Positions 19,617 through 27,860 of a DNA stretch of 49,847 bases are shown here, piece after piece. Where the stretch lies: contig JAGQPX010000015.1 of assembly GCA_020426505.1 (NCBI GenBank), forward strand, positions 1 to 49,847, written 5' to 3'. The stretch's first letter is position 1. The number at the start of each line of letters is the position of its first letter. Source of the DNA: Planctomycetaceae bacterium. GTDB lineage: Bacteria > Planctomycetota > Planctomycetia > Planctomycetales > Planctomycetaceae. Under the pieces are notes generated by a model, which worked only from the letters and a program-made list of their open reading frames with translations, ran no database searches and was not told the DNA's origin. A program made the position numbers and the translations under genes.

Positions 19617-20813
19617 TTAATCAGCGGCATTGTCTTTCAGGCGCCGACGCAGAGTTTCATACAGTCCGGTCCGCTCAAGGATGGCGCGAGCCTGACGCCC
19701 GAGAGTTCGTCGGAGAATGATTGAGGCAACCTGCCACACAGCGTGACTGCCCGGTGGAAACATCCACAATGTCGCAGATCGCGATTGCTCGTTTGCAAAG
19801 AACTGTTTGTATCCGCCGTCACCAAGTCCGAAGTCGAACACATCGGGACGGTCGAATGTCAGCAGGTCATCGAGAATCTCTTGAAGTAGCACCTTGCCGG
19901 GGGCGAGGTTGACGAGATTACGGTCAAACCCGACTTCATCGTAATGGTAGACCCCTTTCCATTGATGTCCCATGACAAAGGCGACCGGCTCTCCTTCGCG
20001 GTGAAGCATGTACGCACGCAAGGCTCCCATGGTGGCGAGGAAAGTGAGAAACCGGCGTTCGTCGTCATTGTTGCTGACTCGCGGTCCAAATCGTTGTGAC
20101 TGCCAACTCTTGTCGGAAATCGCTTTGGCGTCGGTCAGCCAACGATCGATGTTAGCAGCTGCGGTCAACCGTTCGAGTGCATAGTTACCGAATCGTTCCC
20201 GTTCCTTGCGCAGTGCATTCCGACGTTTCGACTTGAATGTGCACCAGTATTCCTCGGGACTGTTCGGCAGCCGGATTCGATGATGAGGTGCAAAGTCACT
20301 GGAGGGAACAAAGCGAAATCCCTGCGAGCTGAGTCTCCGCAGCGATCGCCAGAGATTTGACACCTCTTCGATTTCCTCAAACTCCATCACGGGAATTGAT
20401 CGCATCCGCATCTGCTCCGCGAGGGTTTCGACGAGGCAGTCGACCACCGATTCGTCATCAGACCCGAGCAGTCCGAATCCGGCCAGTCTCGCTCCCCAGC
20501 GGGATGATCGCGCGCCGGGGAGAACCTGCCGGCCCAAGCGACAATGTTTGGGGATCATGATTGCCATCCCCTGTGGATCGTCGCCGTCACAACATGTCAC
20601 GGTCCACCCGGGACCGCCCCGCTCCGGGAGCGAGGCGATCGCATAGTCCGGATGATGATGGACACGCGTCCGCGTTGAGCGATCAAACAGACGAAGCCAA
20701 CGGTCCCTGACCGGCACTTGAGCATGATCGAAGTCATCGACGACGCAGTGGAGTCCTGCGGGTGATTCCGACTGTAGGGTCGATGTCGATGGTACGGATG
20801 TGTGGGCTGACAT
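19617..20813 (-). CDS. FemAB/CelD-like GNAT acetyltransferase
   Basis: 398 aa with a double GNAT fold of the BioF2/CelD type. The C-terminal GNAT half (about 190-345) includes FKSKRRNALRKERERF, a segment characteristic of this group, and the VYHYDEVGFD...LAPGKVLLQEILDD block. Related proteins acylate sugars or peptides in envelope or polysaccharide pathways; the substrate here is unknown. No signal peptide. It stands alone, between the ECF factor (45 bp downstream) and a 230-bp repeat-bearing intergenic region upstream. Confidence 0.8.
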   Translation of the reverse strand: MSAHTSVPSTSTLQSESPAGLHCVVDDFDHAQVPVRDRWLRLFDRSTRTRVHHHPDYAIASLPERGGPGWTVTCCDGDDPQGMAIMIPKHCRLGRQVLPGARSSRWGARLAGFGLLGSDDESVVDCLVETLAEQMRMRSIPVMEFEEIEEVSNLWRSLRRLSSQGFRFVPSSDFAPHHRIRLPNSPEEYWCTFKSKRRNALRKERERFGNYALERLTAAANIDRWLTDAKAISDKSWQSQRFGPRVSNNDDERRFLTFLATMGALRAYMLHREGEPVAFVMGHQWKGVYHYDEVGFDRNLVNLAPGKVLLQEILDDLLTFDRPDVFDFGLGDGGYKQFFANEQSRSATLWMFPPGSHAVWQVASIILRRTLGRQARAILERTGLYETLRRRLKDNAAD

Positions 20814-20940
20814 CGATCGGTCGCCGTGCGCGCAGAGAGGAGGGTTGTGACATCCTCAAGATACGTCGCCTCCCGGTGACCGCAAGATCTTGATGTGGGT
20901 CGGCAGCACGAATTGCACACTCGTCGGTGAATGACGCCGA

Positions 20941-21045
20941 CTATAGCGGCGCACAGACAAGTGCAACGTTCCCAGCGGCGGACCATGCACGAAACGTAGG
21001 CATTACGACCCTCGCACGCAGCTGCGCAAAAGTGCCAGTGGAGCT
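20941..21045. repeat. Dispersed structured intergenic repeat, copy A
   Basis: About 100 bp that aligns without gaps to 31342-31441 at 75 of 100 positions (my manual count), including the identical stretch gaaacgtagg. It starts tatagcgg and ends at the stop codon of the sulfotransferase gene. The central and terminal parts can form stems (partly with G-U pairs) equivalent to those of copy B. It lies between two minus-strand genes. No coding potential. Confidence 0.75.
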
Positions 21046-22213
21046 ACGCCGGCACCGCGAGACGGGACGTCTCACACGCGACTTCCGCCCCTTCCGGGTC
21101 GTAACCATATCGCTCGAACATGACACGTCCCTGCTCGTAAATTCGCCGCTTGAGCCCCATCTCCAGGTTGCTGAAGGCGTTCTTCTTGTAGCCTTCCAGT
21201 CGTTTGATCTCCGGGATCAGTTTCTGCTTCAACACCTCGAAACCGGGCAGAGAAAGTCCTTCGTAGGCCTGTTGAATCTGGGTGAGCGGGTCGAGTTCGA
21301 GGTCCTCGAACCGAATCTCGTGTAGGTTGCCTTCCGGGATCATGTGACGGTCGTTCTCATAGCAATCGATTGCCTTGCCGTAGTCTTCGAGAATCTCCGA
21401 CTCCCACGGCGTCTCGTCCATAAGCCCCAGTGTGTTCTCTTCGAAAAGAGCCCGACGAAGGTGCATTGAAGAGCGAAAGACGTGATACGGATTCCGGTAG
21501 ATGTACAGGAACTTCGCATCGGGAAACATGTCGAGCAGCAGCGGGATGCGGTACGTGTGTGACGGCGACTTCAGCACGATCGGCTTGGGATCGCGGTACG
21601 TGACCTTCTTGAGGAAGTGAGTGAAGGTGTCTTTCCATTCCTGAAGGACTTTCGGACTGACATTCTTCAGTTCAAAGAGGTCCCGGTAGATGTCCTTCTC
21701 CGGGAAGGTAATCATCAGGTAGGGGGAGATGAGGCACAGAGCACAAAGCCCGATCTCGTCTTCCTGCGGAAGTTGCCAGCCGGTCTCGATGTTATCCATC
21801 GGTCGGGACTTGGGCAGCATCCATCCCGTGAACGTGCTGACAATCTCTTCCGTCAGCAGGAAATGGTGCGGGAATGCGACGTGATACATGTTCGGGAACG
21901 TGAACTGCTCGTCGAGCGAAACGAGATTGTGCAGCAACGTCGTTCCACTTCGCCAATGTCCAATGATGAACAGCGGTGACGGATTGATTTCCGTCTCTGC
22001 AACTTTGCGGTCATAGAGAAGCCGTTCAACTCCCCCCATCACGGAGTTGTAGAGTGCGAACGGGGGCAGCAGCGCCCAGCGGTGCCATCGGCTCCAATGG
22101 ATCGGAGGGCGCATCGACAGGAGTTTCAGCACTCCGGGGATGTCCATACAGTGCCACATGGCAATCGGGCCCTGTGACGTACGTTTCGCCTTTGGCTGTG
22201 ACATGCGCAGCAA
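21044..22213 (-). CDS. Sulfotransferase family protein
   Basis: 389 aa. It transfers sulfate from PAPS to an unknown acceptor. The 5'-phosphosulfate loop reads IIGHWRSGTTLLHNL (about 82-96), and the 3'-phosphate motif reads FLYIYRNPYHVFRSSMHLRRA (about 225-245). A probable alternative start is MSQPKAKRT, four codons downstream. No signal peptide. Planctomycetes typically encode many sulfatases, so a sulfation enzyme near a sulfatase-bearing region is unsurprising, but nothing links this gene to the sulfatase at 42864. Confidence 0.9.
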   Translation of the reverse strand: MLRMSQPKAKRTSQGPIAMWHCMDIPGVLKLLSMRPPIHWSRWHRWALLPPFALYNSVMGGVERLLYDRKVAETEINPSPLFIIGHWRSGTTLLHNLVSLDEQFTFPNMYHVAFPHHFLLTEEIVSTFTGWMLPKSRPMDNIETGWQLPQEDEIGLCALCLISPYLMITFPEKDIYRDLFELKNVSPKVLQEWKDTFTHFLKKVTYRDPKPIVLKSPSHTYRIPLLLDMFPDAKFLYIYRNPYHVFRSSMHLRRALFEENTLGLMDETPWESEILEDYGKAIDCYENDRHMIPEGNLHEIRFEDLELDPLTQIQQAYEGLSLPGFEVLKQKLIPEIKRLEGYKKNAFSNLEMGLKRRIYEQGRVMFERYGYDPEGAEVACETSRLAVPA

Positions 22214-22633
22214 TCCCCTCAGAACCTGTCGACAGAATCATCTCTCAGGTTGCATCGACATGCTCATGCCGGGAGTTGCATGGAAAGCCATGCACTCACC
22301 GGGTCTCAGGATGAGCAACATGTAGTGTCGACGTAACCGGAGGAGTTCCACACGACAAGGACAACCCACTTTCTGTAACCCAACCGATCGTCCCTGATGC
22401 CACGCGCAAAAAAAGCATCTCCGTTAATCCCACTCCTATGATGTCCAAAGGGGGGTTCTCGCTGCAAGCCCGTCTGGAGAATTGAAGACCACTCCCGCTC
22501 ATCCGGGACCAACGACCGTTTTAGGGAGCCCGATGAAACGTAAAGCGGCCGCAAACTCCGCCGGAGTTTGCGGCCGCATCTTGATCTTCCCACGGTCAAT
22601 CATGCCCCCACAATGAAGGTGGGGAAATCGACC
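22214..22633. other. 420-bp intergenic region with hairpins, no supported gene
   Basis: Between the starts/ends of two minus-strand genes. It contains the 33-bp palindrome at 22545-22577 and a smaller G/C stem near 22605-22625 (cccccac with gtgggg). A possible 26-codon frame (ATG at 22533 after AGGGAG) spans the palindrome, but its sequence is dictated by the palindrome, so I do not call it a gene. It may hold the sulfotransferase promoter. Confidence 0.5.
22545..22577 (-). terminator. Perfect 16-bp inverted repeat, likely terminator of the thioredoxin-fold gene
   Basis: Arms gcggccgcaaactccg (22545-22560) and its exact reverse complement (22562-22577) around one base. Read on the minus strand, it follows the gene ending at 22634 and is followed by tttacgttt, a weak T-run. 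A termination role is plausible; it may instead be a dispersed palindrome like that at 1091. Confidence 0.5.
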
Positions 22634-23146
22634 TCAAAAACGCCGACAGTTCGGGCAATTTCCCGGGGGATTCGCGAACGAGTTGAATGAGGCTCCGTTT
22701 GAGGGTGATGACTGAATCACCTTTGCCGCCCGGTGAACGACCGGATTCGTCTTGTACTGCTGAAGTACACCGGCGAATTCCTCAGGTGCCGGAGGTTCAC
22801 TGGACTGATAAACCTGTTTGTCCTGCCGTTCGTCGATGACAACGACACGAGGCAGTTGTGGACTGCCGAACAGGTCATGAACAACTTGGCCGTGGGCCGT
22901 GCCTGTGTCGATCACGGCAACGACGTAGTTCTCCAAGGCCGTGCGGGTGTTTTCGTCTTGCTGAAGTTGCTCCAGAGAAATCGGGGCCGATTGAGCGGCC
23001 TGTTCGCCACTCGGATTGAGAATGACCAACATCGGTCGATGCACTTCGTTTGCCGCCCAGTACGCCTTTGTGTAGCTGTCATAGGTTGTTTGGGCATCGT
23101 TGGCTCCCAAAGTTGCCATCACGATCAGACTGACACTCAAGTACAT
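22634..23146 (-). CDS. Exported thioredoxin-fold-like protein
   Basis: 170 aa from ATG 23146, chosen because AAAGGGA lies 6 nt upstream and the product then begins with a hydrophobic signal (MYLSVSLIVMATLGAN). The frame continues upstream to 23218 without support. The mature part has the pattern of a thioredoxin-like fold (YWAANEVHRPMLVILNP, then YVVAVIDTG, then LPRVVVIDE) but lacks the usual CxxC after the first strand. Instead, the last residues are NCPNCRRF, a C-x-x-C at the C-terminus. Function unknown. Confidence 0.65.
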   Translation of the reverse strand: MYLSVSLIVMATLGANDAQTTYDSYTKAYWAANEVHRPMLVILNPSGEQAAQSAPISLEQLQQDENTRTALENYVVAVIDTGTAHGQVVHDLFGSPQLPRVVVIDERQDKQVYQSSEPPAPEEFAGVLQQYKTNPVVHRAAKVIQSSPSNGASFNSFANPPGNCPNCRRF

Positions 23147-23260
23147 AGCAATCCCTTTGAAAATGGGGGAGGGCTGCCTTCCATTCACATTCACTGGCAG
23201 CCATGTAGATGTTTCCAACAGACTGACGCCGTCGTGTCGGAGACCCTCAGTTGATTCTTT

Positions 23261-23288
23261 CGCCCTCGGTCAAAATTGATTGAGGGCG
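23261..23288. other. Stem-loop between ribD and the thioredoxin-fold gene
   Basis: cgccctc (23261-23267) pairs with gagggcg (23282-23288). The inner ggtcaa/ttgatt extends the stem to 13 bp with two G-U pairs if the plus strand is transcribed. It sits in a 300-bp gap (23147-23446) that otherwise shows nothing clear. It could be a leader structure or a remnant. Confidence 0.4.
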
Positions 23289-23446
23289 CGGGGTCATGAG
23301 TTGATGGGGCATCATTGATCAGATCTCTCACCTGTCAACTCTTCCGGTAGGCCGATGCCTGACTGGGATCGCTCGGTTGGTTCATCCTTCCCAAAATTGG
23401 CAATTAACGTAAGCACGGTCATCCGCGAACGCAAATTACTGATATG

Positions 23447-24598
23447 TCACAACTTCAGCTGAGGATCTGTGACGTTTCTGTCAGTTGAAGGGATTATACG
23501 GCCTTCGATGAATAGGTCGATTCCCAGTTTTAGGAAATCTACAGGTTCGACGTGGAGTGCATCGGCGATTTTGAAGGCTCCCGCCCCCCCCACGGGCGAA
23601 AGACTCTCTTTTCCACCGAGAATCTTCGGGGCAACAAAAATGTGAGCCCAATCAGCCATCCGGGCATCAAGGCAACTTCCCAAGACACCGCTTCCGCCTT
23701 CGACGAGGACATTGGTCATCAGACGACGTCCCAATTCGTCCAGAATCGCGATCCAATCCAGCGTTTTCGCTTCGCAGACCGATGTCTGAACGACCTCCAC
23801 ACCGGCGGATTCCAAGTGTTTGATGCGATCATTGCTCGCGTCTGGTCCACTAAAAACGATGACCGGCGTCTCACGTGCGGTCGTGACGAGTTTGGACTCC
23901 AGTGGCAGGCGTGCCTGACTGTCGAGAACGATGCGACTTGCCGCCCGGGGTCCGGGTGGGCGAGCGGTGAGTTCAGGATCGTCGGCTAATGCGGTCCCGA
24001 TCCCGACGATGATGGCATCCATTCGACCGCGTAACCGGTGTGCATGAGCTCTTGACTCTTCACCAGAGATCCACTTCGAGTCACCTCTGGATGTGGCGAT
24101 CTTTCCATCGAGGGACATGGCCCACTTCACATGCACGAAAGGACGTCCGGTGGTCACGAGTTTGGTGAATGAGGCGATGAGCGCTTGTGCCTCGTCGGCC
24201 AGGAGGCCCGAAATGACTTCAATCCCTGACTGTTCCAATCGTGCGATCCCTGAGACCCGCTCGTGGCTGGCAGGGTCGATCGTTGCCACAACGACGCGGG
24301 AGAGATCGGCTTGCAGAATTGCGTCACAACAGGGAGGTGTCTGCCCGTGATGGTTGCACGGCTCTAGGGTGACGAACAACTGTGCCCCACGTGCTGCCTC
24401 GCCAGCGTCTCGCAGGGCATGCACTTCGGCATGCGGGCCACCGCATTGCTGGTGGTAACCCTCTCCCAATAGTCTCAGCCCGTCATCGACAACAACCGCA
24501 CCGACAGGCGGATTCGGTTCGACAGCACCGATCCCTTTCCTTGCCAACTCCAGAGCGTGACGCATCACCGCTTCTGGATTGGAGAATGTCGTCGTCAC
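23447..24598 (-). CDS. ribD: Bifunctional riboflavin biosynthesis deaminase/reductase
   Basis: Carries out the second and third steps after GTP cyclohydrolase II in riboflavin synthesis: deamination of the pyrimidine and reduction of the ribosyl side chain. 383 aa. The deaminase domain (1-145) has zinc ligands in PHAEVH (H56, E58) and EPCNHHGQTPPC (C81, C90). The reductase domain (about 150-370) begins VHVKWAMSLDGKIA and includes VEGGSGVLG. It lies 27 bp downstream of the SEC-C gene on the same strand, probably cotranscribed. No FMN riboswitch is seen; other rib genes are elsewhere. Confidence 0.95.
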   Translation of the reverse strand: MTTTFSNPEAVMRHALELARKGIGAVEPNPPVGAVVVDDGLRLLGEGYHQQCGGPHAEVHALRDAGEAARGAQLFVTLEPCNHHGQTPPCCDAILQADLSRVVVATIDPASHERVSGIARLEQSGIEVISGLLADEAQALIASFTKLVTTGRPFVHVKWAMSLDGKIATSRGDSKWISGEESRAHAHRLRGRMDAIIVGIGTALADDPELTARPPGPRAASRIVLDSQARLPLESKLVTTARETPVIVFSGPDASNDRIKHLESAGVEVVQTSVCEAKTLDWIAILDELGRRLMTNVLVEGGSGVLGSCLDARMADWAHIFVAPKILGGKESLSPVGGAGAFKIADALHVEPVDFLKLGIDLFIEGRIIPSTDRNVTDPQLKL

Positions 24599-24625
24599 GT
24601 GCGGTTCAGTCCTGTGAGAATCCCG

Positions 24626-26788
24626 TCAGTCGCCGCCGCCCGGGAGCCAGAGTTTTTTCCCCTCACTCTCGCCCGATGCTCCGCCTGCCTGCCAGCCGTC
24701 TCCCGACAGGCTCCCTGCTCCCGCCGGTGACACAATGGCCGATTCCCAAGGAGGCGTAACCCCGGCTGCGTTGACGATTGTAACGAGATACTCCCGCAAT
24801 TGAGGCAATTTGGCTCCGTAGTTCTGCCACAGGTCCTCAAGCAGATGGTCGAGCTGCAGGTCATCGGGATCTTCGATCCGCAGCGTGAGTTCCCGCATCT
24901 TCCATTCAAGAACGTGTTCAAATGGATGCTCCTGAGCCTCCGCTAACTCGCGACCCTTGGCGATCCATTCCAGTGTTTCCTCATGCCTCAAAGCATTTCC
25001 ACACACACCCGCGAGAGTGGCAATGATCTGCTCACGCTGCTGCCATTTGTCCGACTCCTCCGATCGGGCGAGTGCTTCCTGCATGACCTCGTAGATCAGT
25101 CGGCTGTGACGCACGAGAGTTGTGCGCTTCATTAATTGGTCGAGTTGCTCTCGCGTCAACTCGGCGGCTCGCACCCGGTGAATCTGGGTGATTGTCAGTG
25201 AATTCAGATTGGTGTCACCGCTGATTTCGATCGGCTGCGGAGGATCGATCTGGAACCGCTCGCGAAGGTCGTCCAAGTCGAGCATATAGTTCCGGGTGTC
25301 GGCGTAGGCGTCGAAGACGATCAGAGCTGCGGCGAGCGCGACCTTGCTGCTCTCGTCACCCGCGGCCTCTAGGGGAGTTCGATCCCCCAAAGCGGAGCAC
25401 GAGGTGTTCGGCCAAATTTCATTGACGACCTGCTGCCATCGTTCCTCGGCCGTTCTGCGAGCGACGGTGGTCGGAGCCTCTCTTGGAACATATCCGGACC
25501 ATCTTAAGGGGAGTTCTTCCGGAGACACGTGTCCCGTGAGGTCCGTCTCCGGTCGAGCATCCTCCTCCTCCGAGACGGGAGTGGCAAGAGAATCGGCAGC
25601 CTCCACAAAGACGTCGATCGCTCGGTCGAGTTCCTCGCCTTCCAGTCCCACAAGGAATGCCTGGGCCGGCTGATCGGCCTGATCATCCCGGTCGAAGATG
25701 GTCAGTCGTCCTTCAATCAGGGGGACCGAGTCGACTGTCCAGCTGTTGTAATCCTCATCCTCACTCAATGCTCGGCTGAGAATGACGTATCGGCCTGATG
25801 GACCACCCGCACCTCGATCATCCGCCGAGTCGTCGAGCCTGGCGACTCGTGCGTCGTCATCGAGTTGGCCGAGTAGCCTGGAAACCGATTCGATATCGAA
25901 TCGCGTAAGTCGCATCCGCTGACCACGGCTGGGATCGGATCGTTCGAGTAACTGTGCCAGCACCTCGCAGTCGACCGCCGTGTCAAAGTCATCGTAGCCT
26001 TGCGCTGCTGCCCGGAACGCCTCCACCGCCCGCGGGTTGTCTCCGCTCCATGCGCGATAGAGTCCAATCGTGTACGCCAGATCAGGATCGTTGCCTCTCG
26101 ATTCTCGGAGGGACTCCAACTTCTCGGCGGCCTCGGACCAGCAGCCGACCGCGGAGAGCTTGTTGGCCAGCTTGATGGTCTGTGCGTCATCACCCTCTGC
26201 ATTCAACTCGACCGGATTATGCACGCTCCGCAGCGGGTACGGGATGCTGCTCTCGCTGTCCAAGCCGACGAGATCCTCAAACAACTCCCGCCGATGATCG
26301 TCTCGTGCCAATCGAAGCGACAACACACGGTGTTGTCTGGCCCCCATGATGGCACCGGTTGACTCGAAGTGATTCGCGACGGCTGTCGCTAACATGCCGA
26401 CCAGATGGGGAAAGCCTGCCATGCTCTGCTTGAAGGCCCGATGAAGCGCACGCTGACACTCCGGATAGCCATCTGCGTTGAACGATGCGAGTGCGTAAAG
26501 CACATTGGCAAACGGCTGTTGAGGGTGTTGCTTCAGCAGCGGTGCGAGCGCTCGCTTCGCTTCATCGGGCCGGTCCTCGTTGATGAGGGTAGACGCGTAG
26601 AGCGTGCGGACCCATTGGCTGTCGGAGTGAGACTCAAGCAGCTTCTCCAACCCCTGCAAGGCCATGCGAGGTTGGTTGTTTCCGAGTAACCGCTCGATCT
26701 TCTCCACCTCCGTCGCAACATCGGCGCAACAGAATTTGACTTTGTTTCCGGAACCACAGGGGCAGAGTTCATAGGGATCTCGATCCAT
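24626..26788 (-). CDS. SEC-C motif protein with TPR-like helical repeats
   Basis: About 720 aa from ATG 26788. The start is chosen because the product then opens with a SEC-C zinc motif, ELCPCGSGNKVKFCC (C9, C11, C20, C21), which normally lies at a terminus; the frame extending to 27328 overlaps the divergent esterase. Residues about 28-330 are TPR-like helical pairs (LEKLLESHSDSQWVRTLYASTLI, EAKRALAPLLKQHP). A middle region (about 330-500) holds beta-rich and acidic linkers, and the rest is helical. SEC-C proteins often act as adaptors binding partner proteins; the role here is unknown. Confidence 0.8.
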   Translation of the reverse strand: MDRDPYELCPCGSGNKVKFCCADVATEVEKIERLLGNNQPRMALQGLEKLLESHSDSQWVRTLYASTLINEDRPDEAKRALAPLLKQHPQQPFANVLYALASFNADGYPECQRALHRAFKQSMAGFPHLVGMLATAVANHFESTGAIMGARQHRVLSLRLARDDHRRELFEDLVGLDSESSIPYPLRSVHNPVELNAEGDDAQTIKLANKLSAVGCWSEAAEKLESLRESRGNDPDLAYTIGLYRAWSGDNPRAVEAFRAAAQGYDDFDTAVDCEVLAQLLERSDPSRGQRMRLTRFDIESVSRLLGQLDDDARVARLDDSADDRGAGGPSGRYVILSRALSEDEDYNSWTVDSVPLIEGRLTIFDRDDQADQPAQAFLVGLEGEELDRAIDVFVEAADSLATPVSEEEDARPETDLTGHVSPEELPLRWSGYVPREAPTTVARRTAEERWQQVVNEIWPNTSCSALGDRTPLEAAGDESSKVALAAALIVFDAYADTRNYMLDLDDLRERFQIDPPQPIEISGDTNLNSLTITQIHRVRAAELTREQLDQLMKRTTLVRHSRLIYEVMQEALARSEESDKWQQREQIIATLAGVCGNALRHEETLEWIAKGRELAEAQEHPFEHVLEWKMRELTLRIEDPDDLQLDHLLEDLWQNYGAKLPQLREYLVTIVNAAGVTPPWESAIVSPAGAGSLSGDGWQAGGASGESEGKKLWLPGGGD

Positions 26789-27025
26789 CTCGACATTCCT
26801 CGGCTGACGTGTATGACTTCGCCAATGAGGCGGGTTTGGTGAACCGGACTCATCGGCATGATGCGAATGACTGAGGGAAGACACCGAATATATCGGCGCA
26901 ATTACAACTCTACCCGAACTCTGCGACGAATCACAGGGCATGCCAATCGACGCCATCGACTCGCTGGACGATGTCTCCCCTGCCCCGCCATACTGCCGTC
27001 CCGAAGCAATTTCAGGAGTCCAGAC

Positions 27026-27766
27026 ATGCGGCAAGAGACAAGAATCGTTGGAGAACTGACCTGCAGGATCGTCAAACCGGACCACGACCGGCCTCCGTCC
27101 GGCATTGTCATCCTGTGTCACGGCTTCGGTGCTCCGGGAGACGATCTGGTCGGACTTGCTGATCCGTTGATTCAGCTTGCGCCCTCGTTGGGGGACCGCA
27201 TTCAGTTCGTGTTTCCAGAAGCTCCCCTCACAATTCCGGAGGTGCCCGGCGGTCGAGCCTGGTGGCCCATCGACATGATGGAAATGCAAATGGCCATCAT
27301 GGAGGGCAGGTTTCGTGATCTGCGACAATCAGTGCCCGATCTGATGCCAGCCGCCCGGGAGAAACTGCTTTCGGTCATCGACCAGTTACAGGAAGAATCG
27401 GGACTTCCCCTCTCGCGTTTTGTGCTGGGGGGATTCTCACAGGGGAGCATGCTCACGACCGACGTCACCCTCCGGCTTCCCGAATCTCCCGCAACACTCC
27501 TCGTGTACTCGGGAACCCTCGTCGCGGAGCCCCAATGGCGGGAACTCGCACCTAATCGTGCCGGTCTGCGAGTCCTGCAAAGTCATGGCACATTCGACCC
27601 GATTCTCCCCTTTGAAGCAGCCAATTGGTTACGAGATCTCTTCGTTGAGGCGGGAATGAACGTTCAGTTCATCCCGTTCCCCGGAATACACACGATCCCG
27701 CTGGAGGCCCTGCGGGCGTCAGCCCCTTTGATTGACGAAGTCCTCCCCAGAACCCCGGGGGTGTAG
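27026..27766 (+). CDS. Serine esterase, phospholipase/carboxylesterase family
   Basis: 246 aa alpha/beta hydrolase. The start at 27026 is fixed by AGGAG at 27014-27018; the longer frame from 26858 is not needed. Oxyanion-region CHGFGAPGDD is at 31-40, the nucleophile elbow GFSQGS has Ser138, then SHGTFDPILP (Asp191) and PGIHTIP (His222) complete the triad. Similar to the cytoplasmic carboxylesterases of the Abhydrolase_2 family, acting on short or medium acyl esters. Divergent from the SEC-C gene across about 237 bp. Confidence 0.9.
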   Translation: MRQETRIVGELTCRIVKPDHDRPPSGIVILCHGFGAPGDDLVGLADPLIQLAPSLGDRIQFVFPEAPLTIPEVPGGRAWWPIDMMEMQMAIMEGRFRDLRQSVPDLMPAAREKLLSVIDQLQEESGLPLSRFVLGGFSQGSMLTTDVTLRLPESPATLLVYSGTLVAEPQWRELAPNRAGLRVLQSHGTFDPILPFEAANWLRDLFVEAGMNVQFIPFPGIHTIPLEALRASAPLIDEVLPRTPGV

Positions 27767-27860
27767 GCACATTCGGTATCTCCCGGTGTCGAATTCCCAT
27801 GATTTACCGGAAGAAGCTAACGTTTTTCGATCGACTACCGTATGATGAGACGTTCCTTTT

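Noticed and set aside
22533..22613. 26-codon frame after AGGGAG through a palindrome
   Set aside because: Most of its sequence is dictated by the palindrome; no conservation evidence.
24599..24625. FMN riboswitch before ribD
   Set aside because: Only 27 bp separate ribD from the upstream gene; no RFN element fits.
26789..27328. 180-codon upstream extension of the SEC-C gene
   Set aside because: It lies opposite the well-supported esterase gene, and SEC-C motifs normally sit at the terminus, so ATG 26788 is preferred.
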